Shown one piece after another: positions 27,401 through 41,378 of a stretch of DNA of 64,000 nucleotides. Source of the DNA: Rotaria macrura. Lineage: Eukaryota > Rotifera > Eurotatoria > Philodinida > Philodinidae. The first letter of the stretch is position 1; every line of letters starts with the position of its first letter. Both the position numbers and the translations under genes were made by a program. The stretch covers positions 1 to 64,000 of the forward strand of contig OENT01000960.1 in the NCBI GenBank assembly GCA_900239685.1. The letters run 5' to 3'. The notes under the pieces were generated by a model. It made no database searches. It was not told the origin of the DNA and worked only from the letters and a program-made list of their open reading frames with translations.

Positions 27401-30400
27401 AAGGCTCATTTATCGGTAAAAGTTTGCAAGTTTCATTGATTAATAATACCTTGATATGTGTAATTTTCAAATACTACGGTGTTTCCTACAAATATGTTTG
27501 ATCTTCAAAATCTGACTCTTTATTCGATTGAATAAGACTACACAAATCAATATCATGTTTGTGTTCGTATAAGAAATGATTGTATCGTGGTTCAAAGTAA
27601 AACATTCTATAGAAATACTAGGACTGAATATAATTATCGGTGTACCAAACATAGATGCGAAGTCATTTTTCATGAAAATAAAGCATTCTATTTCATTCTA
27701 TACGAGACAGAGATACGCAATTGGAATAATGAGTTACCAAAACATTTTGTATTTCTTGTGATGCCATGATAAATGGCAATGCATGTTTAATGAATGGATG
27801 AAGTAAATATTTAACTGCTCAACTAACTCTTATCGAAAGATTTACGAAGAAAAAACAAACTATGCATAAGAAATTCATAGCACGAGTGAATGTGTTGTTA
27901 ATCATATTCGATATATTTATATTGACAATATTTTATATCGATCAATATTCTACCTTCTTTAATATATTCCATGTATAATTTACTCCGTGCAAATTTCCAT
28001 TCGACATCAGCATGTTCTTCAATCGTTTCATAAGATTTTGACATCATAGCAATAAGCATGTTTAGTAAAACAATAACATTTGCAATATTGAACGCACCGT
28101 AAATTAAATATCCAATTGTCTCAGTAAAATTTTTGTTATAGTCTTCTAACTCAACTCCTTCTTTCTCTGCTATTCCAAATAATGACCAAAATACAGTCTT
28201 GAACGTTGAAGCCATTCTAGTCGATGTTAAAAAAGTGAAAAGATATTTGGTGATTTACATTAAAATATCTTTCATGTGGTAACTTACGTTCCAAACGAGT
28301 CTTCCGCTGATAGTGTATCGTTTGGATCACGATGTTCGTCTACTTCAACGCTTGTCCGTACTGCAGTTTTATAATACCAAAATAGATTATTTAAACCAAA
28401 CATAAATCCACAAAAAATGATGAGAAAAATGATTATAAATTTTCCAATATCCTAATCAATATGAAAAAAAATCAGATAACGATTCAAACTACCATGAAAT
28501 ACTAACAGACATCATTCGACCCAATGAAATTTGTAAAGGTCCCAAATGTTGAAAAGCTGGTAGTAGAAAACAAATACGAGAAAAACTAAATATGTTTGCA
28601 ATAGCAAAAAGTCCTTCGGCTACATTAATTGGATCAAATGAAACCCAATAGTACCGATCTAGAATGGTAATTTATATATATTTTTAAATTGAACTTATAT
28701 TCAATAGAATAAATGACACTACGTCTATTACCAGCATTTAACCAATAAAATGTTTGATAGATATCCAATTGCTTGACTTTCGATAGTTCACATATCTTCG
28801 AGACATCCTGTATAAATTCTGGATCACTTAATCTGGTAGTTGCATTTATGACCTAGAATAATGACTTGAAGTAATCGATTGTGTTGCACATGCTCACAAA
28901 TATTTTTCTTTTACGATTCATCAATCATATTCATATCTATCGGTTGGCATTAAGATTTATTTTATTTCGGTATCAATTTGAGTACTTCAACCTATTTATC
29001 TACTACAAATCATTACAACAAAGACTGTTCAAAAACAAAAAAAAACAGAGTAAAAAGATTAAATCTAGACGATTTTCACTAAAGATTATAAACGTGTGTC
29101 AAATAAAAAGACACTTCTTTTATGCTAATGTCAACTCGAGTTTGTATTAAAGTACAGCATCTTGTTTTTCGAACTATGGACTTTTAAAAATATCATCTAT
29201 CGAATGAAGAAATCAGAACAGACAGAAAAAAAGCTTAGGAATAGACCGATCAACGTATGATAAATGAATTCTGGATTGGTATCGCCTGGATCGACATGAG
29301 TTCTCTTACCATCATTTTAACTTTTACACTCGAGAAATCAATGAAAATAGTTGTTCATATAAAAACGATATGTTTCAACAGATAATTGAGCTGTTCAACC
29401 TCTGAAAGTGATACGTTAACTACTATGTAATAGTTGATACTTTCTTTTTCTACATGCCATTAAACAATATTCGGAATGTTTCAAGTAGTATTCTAAGAAT
29501 GAACTAGTAGATGAATGTTTACAAAATAAAACTATCAAATAATTTTTTTTCTATTGAAAATACATCGAAAAATTTTACTTTTCAAACTAAATCATTGTTT
29601 TGAAAATATCTTACCTGATAAATTACATAATATTTCAGTGCAAACGAAGAGAAATATAATATGTTCATGCATGAATCAACAATATTATTCCATGAAAGAA
29701 AATAATCTTGAAGACCATCATTATATGCTTGTTTTATTTCATGCCAAAGAAAACCTAACAAATATACATTCATAAAAACAAATAAATTTTTCTTCGTGAT
29801 TTAATAATCATTTACCGATAACAAAAACAGATATTGTTATATCAATCCAAGTTGGTTTATCAGATCGAAAGAATAGATCATTGTTTGGATACAAATAACA
29901 ATTGTTTGAAGCAAGTATGTAACTTGCATTTCGTCTTGACATATTCAATGCAGTAGATATCGAAGTATAATTACCACTTAAACGTTTTGATGTTCCTTTT
30001 AATTCACCAGCAAATAAAAGACTTGAAACAATAATTAAAACAATAAAAATGGCATAGGATGTTATGTGACCAATAAATTTTATACATGGTTGTTGCAGAA
30101 ATCGTTGAAGCTATAAAAGTGACATGGTTTCATACTTCATGTAATTACATAATAGTCATATTTCTTACTTTGTTTGTATAATTTGACCACGAAGTTAATA
30201 TATACAAGACACAAGCAAATGGTAGAACAAATATATATAAAGCCATTAGTAGTAGAATAAGCAACGGATTTAATTTGAATAAATTTCTTATTTGACTATG
30301 CCAAATTTCGACTAATTTTTGTTGACAATTTGAATGTGCAACAAACTCAAAAAAGAAATGCATATATTTTATGAAGATTTTCAAATTTAATTCTTCACTA

Positions 30401-32606
30401 GGATGACAGCGAATGCATTTTATAGGTAAATGCAGATGTTAATGTGTGTTGAAATATGCAAGGAAAAATAAACGAATATTTGAAGATTTAATAATAATAG
30501 AATACTGAAGAATTCTTAACTATTACATTCGATAGAATTTGTAAATCTGTTCAATTGTAATTTAAAAAGTACAGCAGGATGCAAAAAGCAAAAGCTTTCT
30601 AAACGAATAATTTTGCGACATTCATATCTATTTATAGAATTTTACAGATAATCACGTACAGAAAACTCTCTATGTACGTAGTTTTAGATCTCATTATCTT
30701 TTATATATAGCAAAGAAGATGATGAATTCTCGTAGTGAAAGATAAACTTCAGCCTAATCCGTGTCGTTAATTTATGACTTACAATAGAACTGCAACATTA
30801 ATACAGCTACACATTGAAATTTTTAATGAAGATAACAAACTTAAACATCGATCTTTGATCGAGAACATACAATGCTCGTAAAAATAATCTATAGACACTT
30901 TTGAAATTTATTGAAAATGTTTTACTAAAATATTTGCTATTAATTTATGACATTTTTGAGAGATTCGCAATTGTTCAGAATAGCAATAATGCATTTTTAA
31001 AGCATCACTGTTATCTGAAGAATCTTGTTCGCTAAATTTAATTATTTTTCTTCTCTCGAGAAGAACACTGATGAATGAATACAATCGACTTTTGCAAACG
31101 ATTCCGAAAAGAACTTAACTGGGATTATTGAGAATACATCCAGATACTGAAGTCCCATGCATCCTTTGAATACTATAATTTGCCGTAATCGGCTTCTTCG
31201 AGAATTTGGTGATGCCCGATTCGAAAGCCATAGAGAGTGTTAATAAAACAAATCAAAGAGCTATGTTATTTATAAAAGATTAGGCCTCGAGCTATCCTTT
31301 CATGTATGTATTACAGTACGTATTGTTCTCATACGCATTGACTTCGTTTCAATTTCATATCGCTTACTGGTTTTTCTTCGTATTTGATTGCCAAATAGAG
31401 TCTTGCTAAAAGCAGATATTTTTCTTCGCTTTCTTTTCCTGTTTTTCCCAAAACACAATCCAGCTCTCGATGACCACGAACTTTATCAAGTAATTTCACT
31501 GCATATGCACTTAATTGATCAGCTAAATTCATATATTCACTCTAAACGATAGCAAAAAACATATTTATTAAACACAATATGACAATTATTAAAGAGATTT
31601 TGTTTCTCATTTTACTTTAAAGTATTTTTCTTTTGCAGATAAATCTCTTAATTCTCGGCCGAGCTCAAATGCTGTTAAAATTGGATCAACTGATACTAAA
31701 CTAATATAACTTTCACTTGACAAACCACGATATGCATTTAAACGCGACTGTGCATGACGCAGTGAATCAAATTTAAATTTATGATGACATTGTAAACATT
31801 TACAATGATAATCATGTGGTTTCGTGATACGGTCGCCACCAATTAGAAGTAATTGAACTGGAAAACAATGAAATATAAAAAATAAACATATGAAGTCGTT
31901 AACGTTCCAGACCTATTTCCGTTCGATTGTATTGTGCTGCTAATATGAGTGGTGTTATATCTGGCGAGAATTGTGCATCATCTGATGATGGTGTTTGCCA
32001 AAATGCTTCTTCATCAAGCGTTATTGCCGGATTAAAATTCCGATGACGTAAACAAACCTCAGCTATTTGCACGTGGCCAAGATAAATAGCTAACAGAATT
32101 GCTTCACGCATTTTTTGTCCATCACATTGTGATAATAGATATGTAACAACCTTTGTGGAGAAAAAAAATCCCCAGATGTTTTCTCACTTTTATAAAACAA
32201 TGTTAATAAGGATCTTACTTCAAGATGTTCATTCTCAATTGCTAGTTGCATTGCTGTACGACCTAATTGATTAGTAACATCAATATTAAATTTCGGATCG
32301 TCTCGAAGAATTTGATGAACTGTACTATAGTCTCCATTTTCACAAGCACGAACAAATATCTCATTTAAACTCATTCCCTAATATTCAACAAATAAAACAA
32401 CATGATCATTAGAAGATAAATATGTCCTTTCTTTTAATAGTTTTCATTTTATTTACCCCGTTTCTAGAACCATGACCAAAGCCAGATTTATATAAAGTAT
32501 TTCGAGGACCAATTAATTCAGCGCGACCACGTATATTAAATTTTTTCCGATCTACAACACCTTGGTCTTGTTTTCCGGTTGAATTTCGGCCATCGGTTGT
32601 TGCCAT
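24456..32606 (-). CDS. TRPC: TRPC-family cation channel (13 exons)
   Basis: A canonical transient receptor potential channel: a plasma-membrane Ca2+-permeable cation channel gated downstream of phospholipase C. Exons (descending): 32606-32457, 32377-32219, 32150-31913, 31857-31616, 31541-31368, 30345-30169, 30110-29816, 29754-29615, 28852-28732, 28658-28507, 28451-28288, 28216-27954, 25393-24456, giving 1070 residues. The N-terminus carries ankyrin repeats ([38 protein letters not shown]) and the TRPC zinc-type [11 protein letters not shown] segment. FVAHSNCQQ precedes the transmembrane domain. The pore helix reads [11 protein letters not shown]6 [12 protein letters not shown], then the TRP box EWKFARSKL (about residue 743) and [16 protein letters not shown], exactly the TRPC order. 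The long acidic C-terminus has no recognised motif. The last intron is 2.56 kb. Confidence 0.96.
26208..26216 (+). promoter_or_regulatory. TATA-box-like CTATAAATA
   Basis: It lies about 100 nt upstream of the ATG of the small plus-strand frame at 26318, inside the TRPC intron. In such AT-rich DNA a single match is weak evidence. Confidence 0.25.
26318..26545 (+). CDS. Candidate nested small gene, antisense in TRPC intron
   Basis: 75 codons from [15 protein letters not shown] to ...[10 protein letters not shown], with a basic C-terminal half ([13 protein letters not shown]). A 3' splice-like CTTTCAG sits 5 nt before the ATG and a TATA-like box about 100 nt upstream. No family is recognised. 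It could be a real nested gene, a retained fragment or chance. Confidence 0.3.
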   Translation: MAFSEINILQLYESSIVKTIDTKYHIYFKHIRTVRLNKIDLEPRHRLGIGRFHENKVDKVGVRLKREKLQQVLME

Positions 32607-35028
32607 TTTCAATTATTTATTTTTGTAACACAAGATGTTTCTACCAAATAAGACTAATGATCGAAAACAGAAAACGAAGTAAATGAGAAAATTTTATGCT
32701 TCGAATTTCAATGAATTGTCTTTGTTTCTCTCTTTTAATTAGATTAGCTTCCAAAACAAAACAGATGAACGTCTTACCCAATCGTTCGTCTGATTTCACT
32801 TCATAGAAAATAGTCTAGAAATCAGGAATTCTTTTAGAAGTATAGCATTTATCATAGATATCAAGAAAAAGAAACATAGAGAAAGAAAAAAAAAGAATGA
32901 TGTTGATCTGCCTAAGATAATAAGCAGATGCTTATCTCGGCACTGGCATTCATACATGTCAATATACTATTATCTTATAGAGACTAATGAAAGCAGCCAA
33001 CATATACAGATTTTTTTATAAATATTAAAGAAATATAGAATTTTATTAACTATGACTTTAATCTATCGTTGTTATCAATATTCTCTCAATCTGTCTGTTT
33101 TGAAAAAGTAAAATGAACTGACATTTGAGCTTTGTTGTCTGTTCCTGACTAAAGAAAAACAATACATGACACAGTCCTGTATTCTCGACTATAATTTATG
33201 AGAGCAGAAAAATAGCTGAACAAACTATAAAGGAAATACGCATTTAATAATTATATGAAACAAAAATAGAAGAGATAACGTACGGAACTTAAGTTCGAAA
33301 ATTCGTCGAAGCCCTGGAAAACCTGTATCTATTAATACTTTCTCTTAATTTGGACAGATTGCGTTCTATTTTCACCTTACCTACAAGATAGCATGAACCT
33401 GCATCATAAAAATATTTTGTTTCCTCTAGATTCTAAAACAACCAAAAACTACACTGATTAAATGAACATCATGATGAACGTGTGTTGGAAAGAAAAAAGT
33501 TCAACCAATATGATTTATTCATGTTTTCTTTTATTGCCTCGCATTCATAAAAAAAAGAAAATGATGATGTCCTCAAAATTATTTCAAATATTAACATAAT
33601 ATGATGAACATGCTTTTTTTTGTGTTAAATTTACATACTGAATACACACACTGTAGATCCATTCAATTCGAATTCAATGTTAAATATTACAAAAATTTTC
33701 TCGCATAAATTAAGTAATTGATTCTTCAAGTCAATAAAACAAAAACAAATATTTATCTGTGTTTCGTGAAATTTTTATTTTACATGCAGCATCAAGAAGA
33801 AATAGACGCATGTTTGAATTAAAAATATTTCAAATAATGTTATGATATTTTTTATGAAAAATTTCGGTTTTTATGGAACTAAATCGGATAAGGCTTTTAA
33901 ACTCAGCAGACGAACTATTCAAGTGCACCACTGACAATCGAAATTTCCATAGAAAATTACTTCTGAGAAAAAAAAATAACTAAAAGCAAATTTTCAAATA
34001 ATTGTAAAATTAATTCAGATACATACTTTCTAGGCATCACGCAAAAATCTCTAGGCTCTTGGGTAAAGTCAACTTGGAATCTTAGACAAGTATCGCATTT
34101 TTCTATCATAAAGTTCAACGATACTCAACTTGAACAAAAGAATTAATCCAGATATTCACTCTACCATTAGGGTTTTAGTGATAAAACTAAAGACTGGAAA
34201 TAATAACATAAACTATACCTACAATAGTAAACTTTCGATCTATATTTGGTGCATAGCATTGATATAAACGTCAACTAGTCATAAAGTGTGCCATTGTCAG
34301 CTAATCGCTTGTGTTAAATAAGTAATGGAAGCATCTTGCACGTGGCTTCGTGCATAGATATGAATAATAAACACTACCCATATGAAGATCTAGAGAGAGA
34401 TCCGAAGTTTACTTTTGGTTGAACGATTTGATTGAATTGAAATTACTAGTTGTATAAATTCGATCATTTTTTATATTGATAAAATCTTTCACAAAAGAAA
34501 CTATTTGATGATGGTGCATTACCAACAACGTATTATTTTTCTCTGTAGTAGAACTATAGAATAAAGAGGATATAGGAAAAAAATGTTTTTGTCGCGTAGA
34601 ATTCGTATATTCTAGAGAGACAGGTTGCAGTCCTAAAAAACTGCATACTGATTGATCAAATCTTGATCTAGAATGAGATGCTAGCGACAGACGTAATCGA
34701 TACCTCTAATAATTATGAAATGTTTGTCAACATAACTCAAAAGACAACTCGTCTACTTCAATTTTATTTTTAATTCATAATCGTTCATTGAAATTTACCT
34801 TAGTTTCTTAGCAAATTTTATGTGTACTTAGGATCCATCTTCAGTTCGTGAAAATGACACCGCATCGAACTAAGAATAGATTTGGTCCATTTTCTATTAT
34901 AGTGATAGTACTTTAAACTAATACAACTAAATGAAGACAATCAATCATTTAGACTTGATAAAATCACAGTACATATTTGTTATATAAAAAGCAATAAACA
35001 AGAAAAGATTTTATTTATCAAACAAATG
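32607..35028. other. Intergenic stretch between TRPC and Kv
   Basis: 2.4 kb without a recognisable gene: TRPC 5' region on one side and Kv 3' region on the other. AT-rich with homopolymer runs. Confidence 0.5.
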
Positions 35029-37383
35029 TTACACCTGTTTCGGTATCATCAAATTGTTTTCGTTTGCTGGTGTTACTGGACGCTGAAAACTTTTCAGTAC
35101 ATTGCTTTTAGTGGCAGAACCCTTAGCTACTTCAGTAAATGCTTCATCATTATCGGCATCTACATCGTGTACATTTTCATAACCAGAATTAGAAATATGA
35201 AATCTAGCATTGTATGGAGTTGTTTCTGATGTGTTATCGGATAGAATACTTAAGGCTATATTATCACCAGCAGTTTGTTTTTGAGCAACAACAGAAGTTA
35301 TGGTTTCCAATAAATCACGTGATTTCTCATGTTGTTCACTGTCCATGTAGCCAATAATAAAGTGAACACCACTATTACGTGAACTCATAGCATCTTGATT
35401 GACTACCTGGATATCGGTTGTTTGTGTAACAACGTCGTTTACATGAATCCGATGCTTACTATCGTTTTCAAATGATAAGTTGAATTTAGCTCTTGCACCA
35501 GGATCTTCAATTTCTTTCGAATTCATACGCCGATGATGCTGAAGTGGACTACATTTCGAATCTGCTTCATTATTTTCATCATCGGAAAAATCATGAAAAT
35601 CAATAATATCTTCATTTACATATAATTTTCGAGCGAATACACGTTGATATCGATCAACAAGAATCGATACAAGTATACCTATAGTTGTTGCACCACATAA
35701 TCCACATAAACATGCTATTATTCGTCCAACAGGTGTAATTGGAACAATATCACCATAACTACAAACACGAAGCAAAATTCGTATTTTATTTTTCATCGAA
35801 AATAGAAATCATTTTCTCTATTATTTTTACCCAACAGTGGTTATTGTAATTATACCCCAATATGTTGCTTTAACTATGGAATCAAATCCTTCCCTATTTG
35901 AATTATTCTCAGCAAAATAAGCGGCAGCCCCAAACAGAAAACTTAATAATGTTAACATATTAATCATGACAAAAAAGTCTAACATTGATTCTCGAACTGT
36001 TGCTCCTAGTGCACGCAAAGATTTGACGCCTTTCAGCAGCCGATAAAACTTTAAAACACGTGCAAAACGAAGAATACGTAAAAGACGAAAACTAATAGCT
36101 GTTGTCGTATTAATTGAACTTTGTCGATCACCTAAATAAACACCAATTGTAATATAATATGGTATTACAGCAACAATATCAATCCAATTCATGACGGTTT
36201 TTATAAAAACCATAACTGATGGCGCACTTATTATGCGAAGTAAAAGTTCAAGGGTAAAATATGACACACATACAGTTTGAATGATAAAAAATGATGACGT
36301 AAGATAACTACTACAGATAAAAGTTAATACGATCGAGCTTTCTGCAGTATCATTCGTATAATTTGAACCATTGCTTCCTATAACTGTAGAATTATAACAA
36401 ATTATTTGATCCATACCTACATATTGGGGTAATGATTCAACAGCAAGAGTAATAGTTGAAAGAAGAATCATAAGTAAGGATAATATATTAACAATCTTAG
36501 ACACGATTGAATAATTGGGATACTCCATAGTTGCCCATAGATATCGTCGAAAATGACTTTTCGGTAAACGTACTTTTTTAACTTCTTTAATGTTTTCATC
36601 TTTTCGTATTTGATTTAGAGCTTCTTGACCTAATTGAAAGAAACTAACCTCTTCAAGAAATACATCAATGGGTACATAATGCGGTCGTCTTAATCGACCA
36701 TGTGATTGATAATAATAGAGTATGGCTTCAAAACATGAACGATTACGATCAAAAAAATATTCATTCTGCGTTTTGTCGTAATAATATTTGCGCCGTTGAT
36801 GATTTCCAAGTAACGTATTCGGATAAAGGTCAAGCGTTGAACGATGAGTTTCATAACGATCACCGCATACATTAATTATGATACGGTCTTCAAACGACGG
36901 AATATTATGAAGTTTTCGTTGCCGTGATTGCATTGCTCGAATATTGAGCAGACTTTGAACATTGATAAGATCACTATATTCAATTAAAACATAAATAAAA
37001 GAACAGTAGAGGCAATGCTGGCAATCAACAGAGAAAAAGTCCTTATTCTTCACTATTGATTCTTCTGAGTTAAATAACATACTACATGAAGTATTGTAAC
37101 ATCGATATTGAAAATCGTAATTCAGAAAACAAAATATCAGCATATACTTACGAAACATAAGCGTTATCGGGCTGTAAATTGCCATTTGATTGTCTTTTTG
37201 GCGATGATTTTCTTGAAATAACAATTCAAAAACTAACAATGGAAGACAATGAATATTATTATTTTTAATTACATACTGTAATAAACGTTCTAAATGTCCT
37301 CGCCAATCGATTGATGATTGTTCAATAACATCCTGAGGTTGATGAGCCGTATTGGTAGGGTCTGTTTTGAGAGCGCTCTGCAT
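35029..37383 (-). CDS. KCNA: Shaker-type voltage-gated K+ channel (Kv1-like)
   Basis: Exons 37383-35831 and 35758-35029 give 760 residues. The T1 tetramerisation domain is Kv1-type (PNTLLGN, NEYFFDRNRSCFEAILYYYQ, GRLRRP). S1-S6 follow. S4 has seven basic residues at every third position (RLLRILRFARVLKFYRLLK). The pore reads TYWGIITITTVGYGD; the 72-nt intron splits the second filter glycine codon (GG/T). Unusually, S6 reads GATTIGILVSILVDRYQRV, with no Pro-x-Pro hinge. The long C-terminus ends PKQV, without a class I PDZ motif. Perfect GTAAGTATAT at 37151 with TTTAACTCAG ending at 37065 could remove an 87-nt in-frame segment (29 residues, cysteine-rich) ahead of T1, giving 731 residues. Identity is secure; the N-terminus is less so. 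Confidence 0.93.
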
Positions 37384-40300
37384 TGACACTCAAAATACAC
37401 ATACGTAGATAGATCGATACAACGTATATTTCACCCAAACACAGCATGCAAAAAAAAATCGTTGCCTTTATATTGTCAACTGCTAGTGAATCATGTGTTC
37501 TCATCCATCAATGCATCGAAACAATGAATGATTGAGAACACCGCTTTATCGTATCGTCTAATCTCAATAGGTAAACAAAAATGATATGTGATCGTAAAAA
37601 GTTTGAAAAATTTAAGAACAAATTACTATCATATAAAGAATATTTACTTTCGATAGTGAGGTTTTCTATGAAGAAGTTGAAAATCTAATAGACATTTTAA
37701 AAGTCTATGGATGCACACTTAACAAAAAATGAACATTAATTAAGAATTGAGTAATTCCATGGTGTATGAACAAAAGAAGATGCACTCTGAGTTCCTGTGT
37801 ATCGATTTTCGGTCGTTTTTTTCCTCCTTATAAGATTTTCATTACTCAAATATCTATGATGTAATTGCACAGTCTCAATGCTATCATTCACTTTTGCACT
37901 TAACGAGGAGACCAAAACGTTTTGAAACTAAAATAGGACGAATCTCTGTACATTTGTATAGAAAAAAACATATTGAAAATATAGTAACTAAAAAAAAAGG
38001 AGCATGTCTTTTAGTCGATAACAATAATTATTTCCCATCACCGATTTCTTATCAATGTTTCATCGTATTATTTTTATAATTGGCAACATCAATCAATATT
38101 CTAAATAAAAAGTTTTTGAAATCTTCTGTCTCGAAAGAAAACGCATTTCTTTCTTAATATTCACTGTGATCACCTATCTTTCTATTGCTTGTTTTTTTAA
38201 TGTTTCACCCATTAAACTCATTCAAGGTTATCGAATAGATCAATTATCAATCACTGGATAGTTTATTTAAAAAATCGCTGTCTTACGAAAAAATTATCTC
38301 CAAAAAGGCACACATCAAAAATTCAAATTCTTTTCAAGTGGAAACATAGTAAAGCGAAGAAAAAAAGAAACACTCACTTCTAAGTTTGTTTTCTGAGCAA
38401 AACATATTGATGAAAAGAAATCACATCATACATGCTGTGTATCGTTTCTTTTTCTATGTTTGACAAGAATATCAAATAAATCAATGTTATTATATGAATA
38501 GATGCGTTGACTCTTAATCAGATATCCTACAAAGTATCGTCAATCTACTAAATATAGATCAAGTATCAACAGCCCTATTTATAATGGTCGAGTTAACATG
38601 TTCAGCAGTGAACTTTCAGTTCAAATATAAATCTCATTCTATGACAAGATTGGGTCATTTTCTTTGATATTAGAAAGCAATACATGTAGGAATTATTCAT
38701 CTATTATAATGTAACAAATTAGCAATTATCATTGTTGAAAAAGTTTATCGATCAATCATTTAAATAGCATTCCATTCCGATCAACAGAAACCGATATAAA
38801 TCGTTCGATTAAATCTATTCCTATTCATAGGTTACCATGAATCAATCATGACCTTATTCTAATTTGATGTAAATTTAAATTTGATATATAGTTCAGTAGA
38901 CTGACCACTATCGATTGTAATGCGTTAATGTATCAGAAAATATAAGTACTCTTACAGATAAAACGAAAAATTCAATAAATACTAATACATCCGACAATAT
39001 CGGTTTATTTTTCGCAGCATATTAAATAGTGGTATGACCATTTTTATTTTTATATATAAATGAGAGAGTTATGAGAGCTTTTCAATGTTTTTCTTTCTGA
39101 TAATCATTTGCATACTGGTAAAAATCATCGTTCTGGTCATGATGAATACTCAACCGAATATTCTATCGAACGGTGATTTTTTTCGAGGAGATTCATATGA
39201 AAGAAAAATGAAGTCACTATCGACCGCCCAAATTATTGACCTTCATTGATAGATGTATTTTGTGATGCCTATGAAAACGTACGACAAACTTTTATTCTTA
39301 CCAGTACGCTTGAAGGTTTTTCGAATCGTACCAATTGTGTTTTCAATCAAATTTTATACAAATATTGAAACATAGTCGAACGTACTCATGTAAAAGGAAT
39401 AAGGATGATTCATTTCAGTGCGTGAGTGCTAAGCATGTGATACGGAGCAGAGCATGCTGTGTATGGTTATTGATGTCAATGGCGTGAATACTCTTTTTCA
39501 ATCTACTCGTTAGCTAATGATTGAGACCTATTCAACGAGCTTTTATTTTGCATCAACTCATACGCATGATAGGGCTATTTCTAGGCTATAATACTGAAAC
39601 AGGATGTATTTATAAACTTCAATACTCTTTCTTTTTCCTAAAATTGATTCAAGAGAACTTCATCGAAAAAGAAGACTCTGTGTTCGTTTTCTAAGTCTGA
39701 GCATGCATCAAGTTTCTTCGATTGCAGATCATTATACTTTCGTCGTAAGTTTAACTTTCGTGCATGCTATTTAGTTCTAAAAATTGTCCACCCTTATTCG
39801 GTTCACTAAAAATACATCAAATAAATATTAATGACACTTGTTCACTGTTAACATTTTCTTGAATAACAGAAGTTTACTGACAATGATCATTTTACACTTG
39901 TTTTTCTTGGACGTTCTCTTGTCACTTTTCATCACTATCTTTTCCTATACATGAAGGGTATCATCTTTTCGTACCTTCAGTCTAACTATCATGTACTGTC
40001 ATTCTTTTGTCTAGTAAGATGAATCAACTGTTGTCTGAACTAAACATAGTTAACATCGTAGAAAGATACAAAGCTATAGTATATGGATGCGTTTTAAACT
40101 CTCTATAGTCTGCTAAGTTAATCATTTTTCTTCAATAATGATATTCCATCTAAAAACTCACCATTCAATACGAAGTTGAAATTGGCATCTGTTAAAACTA
40201 ATTTGAGAATACTCGTAAGTTCAAAAACAAATATTAACAAGAAAAAATAGTATGTGCTACTAGCTTTCGTTTCCAACATCTTTTTTCTTTCAAATTATAC

Positions 40301-41378
40301 AATGATCGAATAGGTTATTTACTCAAAGACGAATCGAACATACGTATTTGTTCGTCCGATGAAAAATAACAATCTATGCTGTTTGTTGATGGCGTTCAAC
40401 ATATGTTTTCTGAATCATTCGTTCAAATCTGATTGTTTCATCGGACTTTTGAATTCATGGCATCGTCAAAGACTACGAACATTTTATTTAAAGATGACAA
40501 GCAACAGAACTTGCTCGGTTCTTGAAAGTCAGCATATTATCCAACAACACAAAAAAATTTCCTCAAAGTATGTATTTTTCAGTTGTGTTAACAATTATCT
40601 AGACGAACTATTATATTGAATATTGTTAATTTATTTTTGAAAGTAAACTCGTTGGCATTCTTCGTTATGAACCATCAAATGCATTTGATTTTCTTTTGCA
40701 TTGATAAAATAATGAATCTTATCTATATATAGATTTCAGGAAAAAAAACTAATAAAAGAACATCACATTCAACAAGAAAAAAACATTCTTCAGTATCAAT
40801 ATAAGACCACACAAAGACATAATAAACTTCTCCATTTACCAGTTTGCTGATAAGTAACTGATGTATCTCTACTATAAGACGCAGTGCTTTTACTGTCATG
40901 TTTTTCTTACATCATAGTTCACGAATCAGTGATGAAACAAAAATCATTCATAAGACTTTTAGGAAATTATATATTTGTAATTGAAGACACTTCGCGATAC
41001 TTCTAAAAGTCATAATTGAAACAAAATACAATGTCGAAGAGAAGATACTATTTTATATACCTCGAGAATAATTTCTCCACAAAGCAAGTATTGATTTCTT
41101 TAGGATAACGTAACACAAAAAACAATGAAATGATTTATGTGATACTAGTGTCCTCTACGATTTCACCACCTGATTGGTGAAATAGATATTCATCAATGAA
41201 TGAAAGACGCCACTGTCTGATTCTTTTGTTCGTAAATTGATTTTAACGCTAAAATATAGAATGTGATCATTACATAGACAAAGACATTGATTAGATTGCT
41301 ATGTTTAACATTTATTTCAGATCGATGTTATATACGATTACTCACTTTAATTGATTAAATAAATAGAGTAATCGTTTC
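37384..41378. other. Intergenic stretch between Kv and ATAD2 (4 kb)
   Basis: The largest apparently gene-free stretch in the middle of the window, between two divergent genes. Only short frames occur (such as 40359-40619, plus, 86 codons, no known family). Both promoters should lie here. No repeat structure stood out. Confidence 0.5.

Larger units (their letters stand above)
25394..27953 (-). other. TRPC last intron (2.56 kb)
   Basis: The donor after ...YIKEG and the acceptor before GTLPVPF rejoin a glycine codon (G/GA). It is much longer than the other TRPC introns and contains a plus-strand open frame (26318-26545) and unrecognised minus-strand frames (25700-25930, 27127-27336). Confidence 0.9.
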
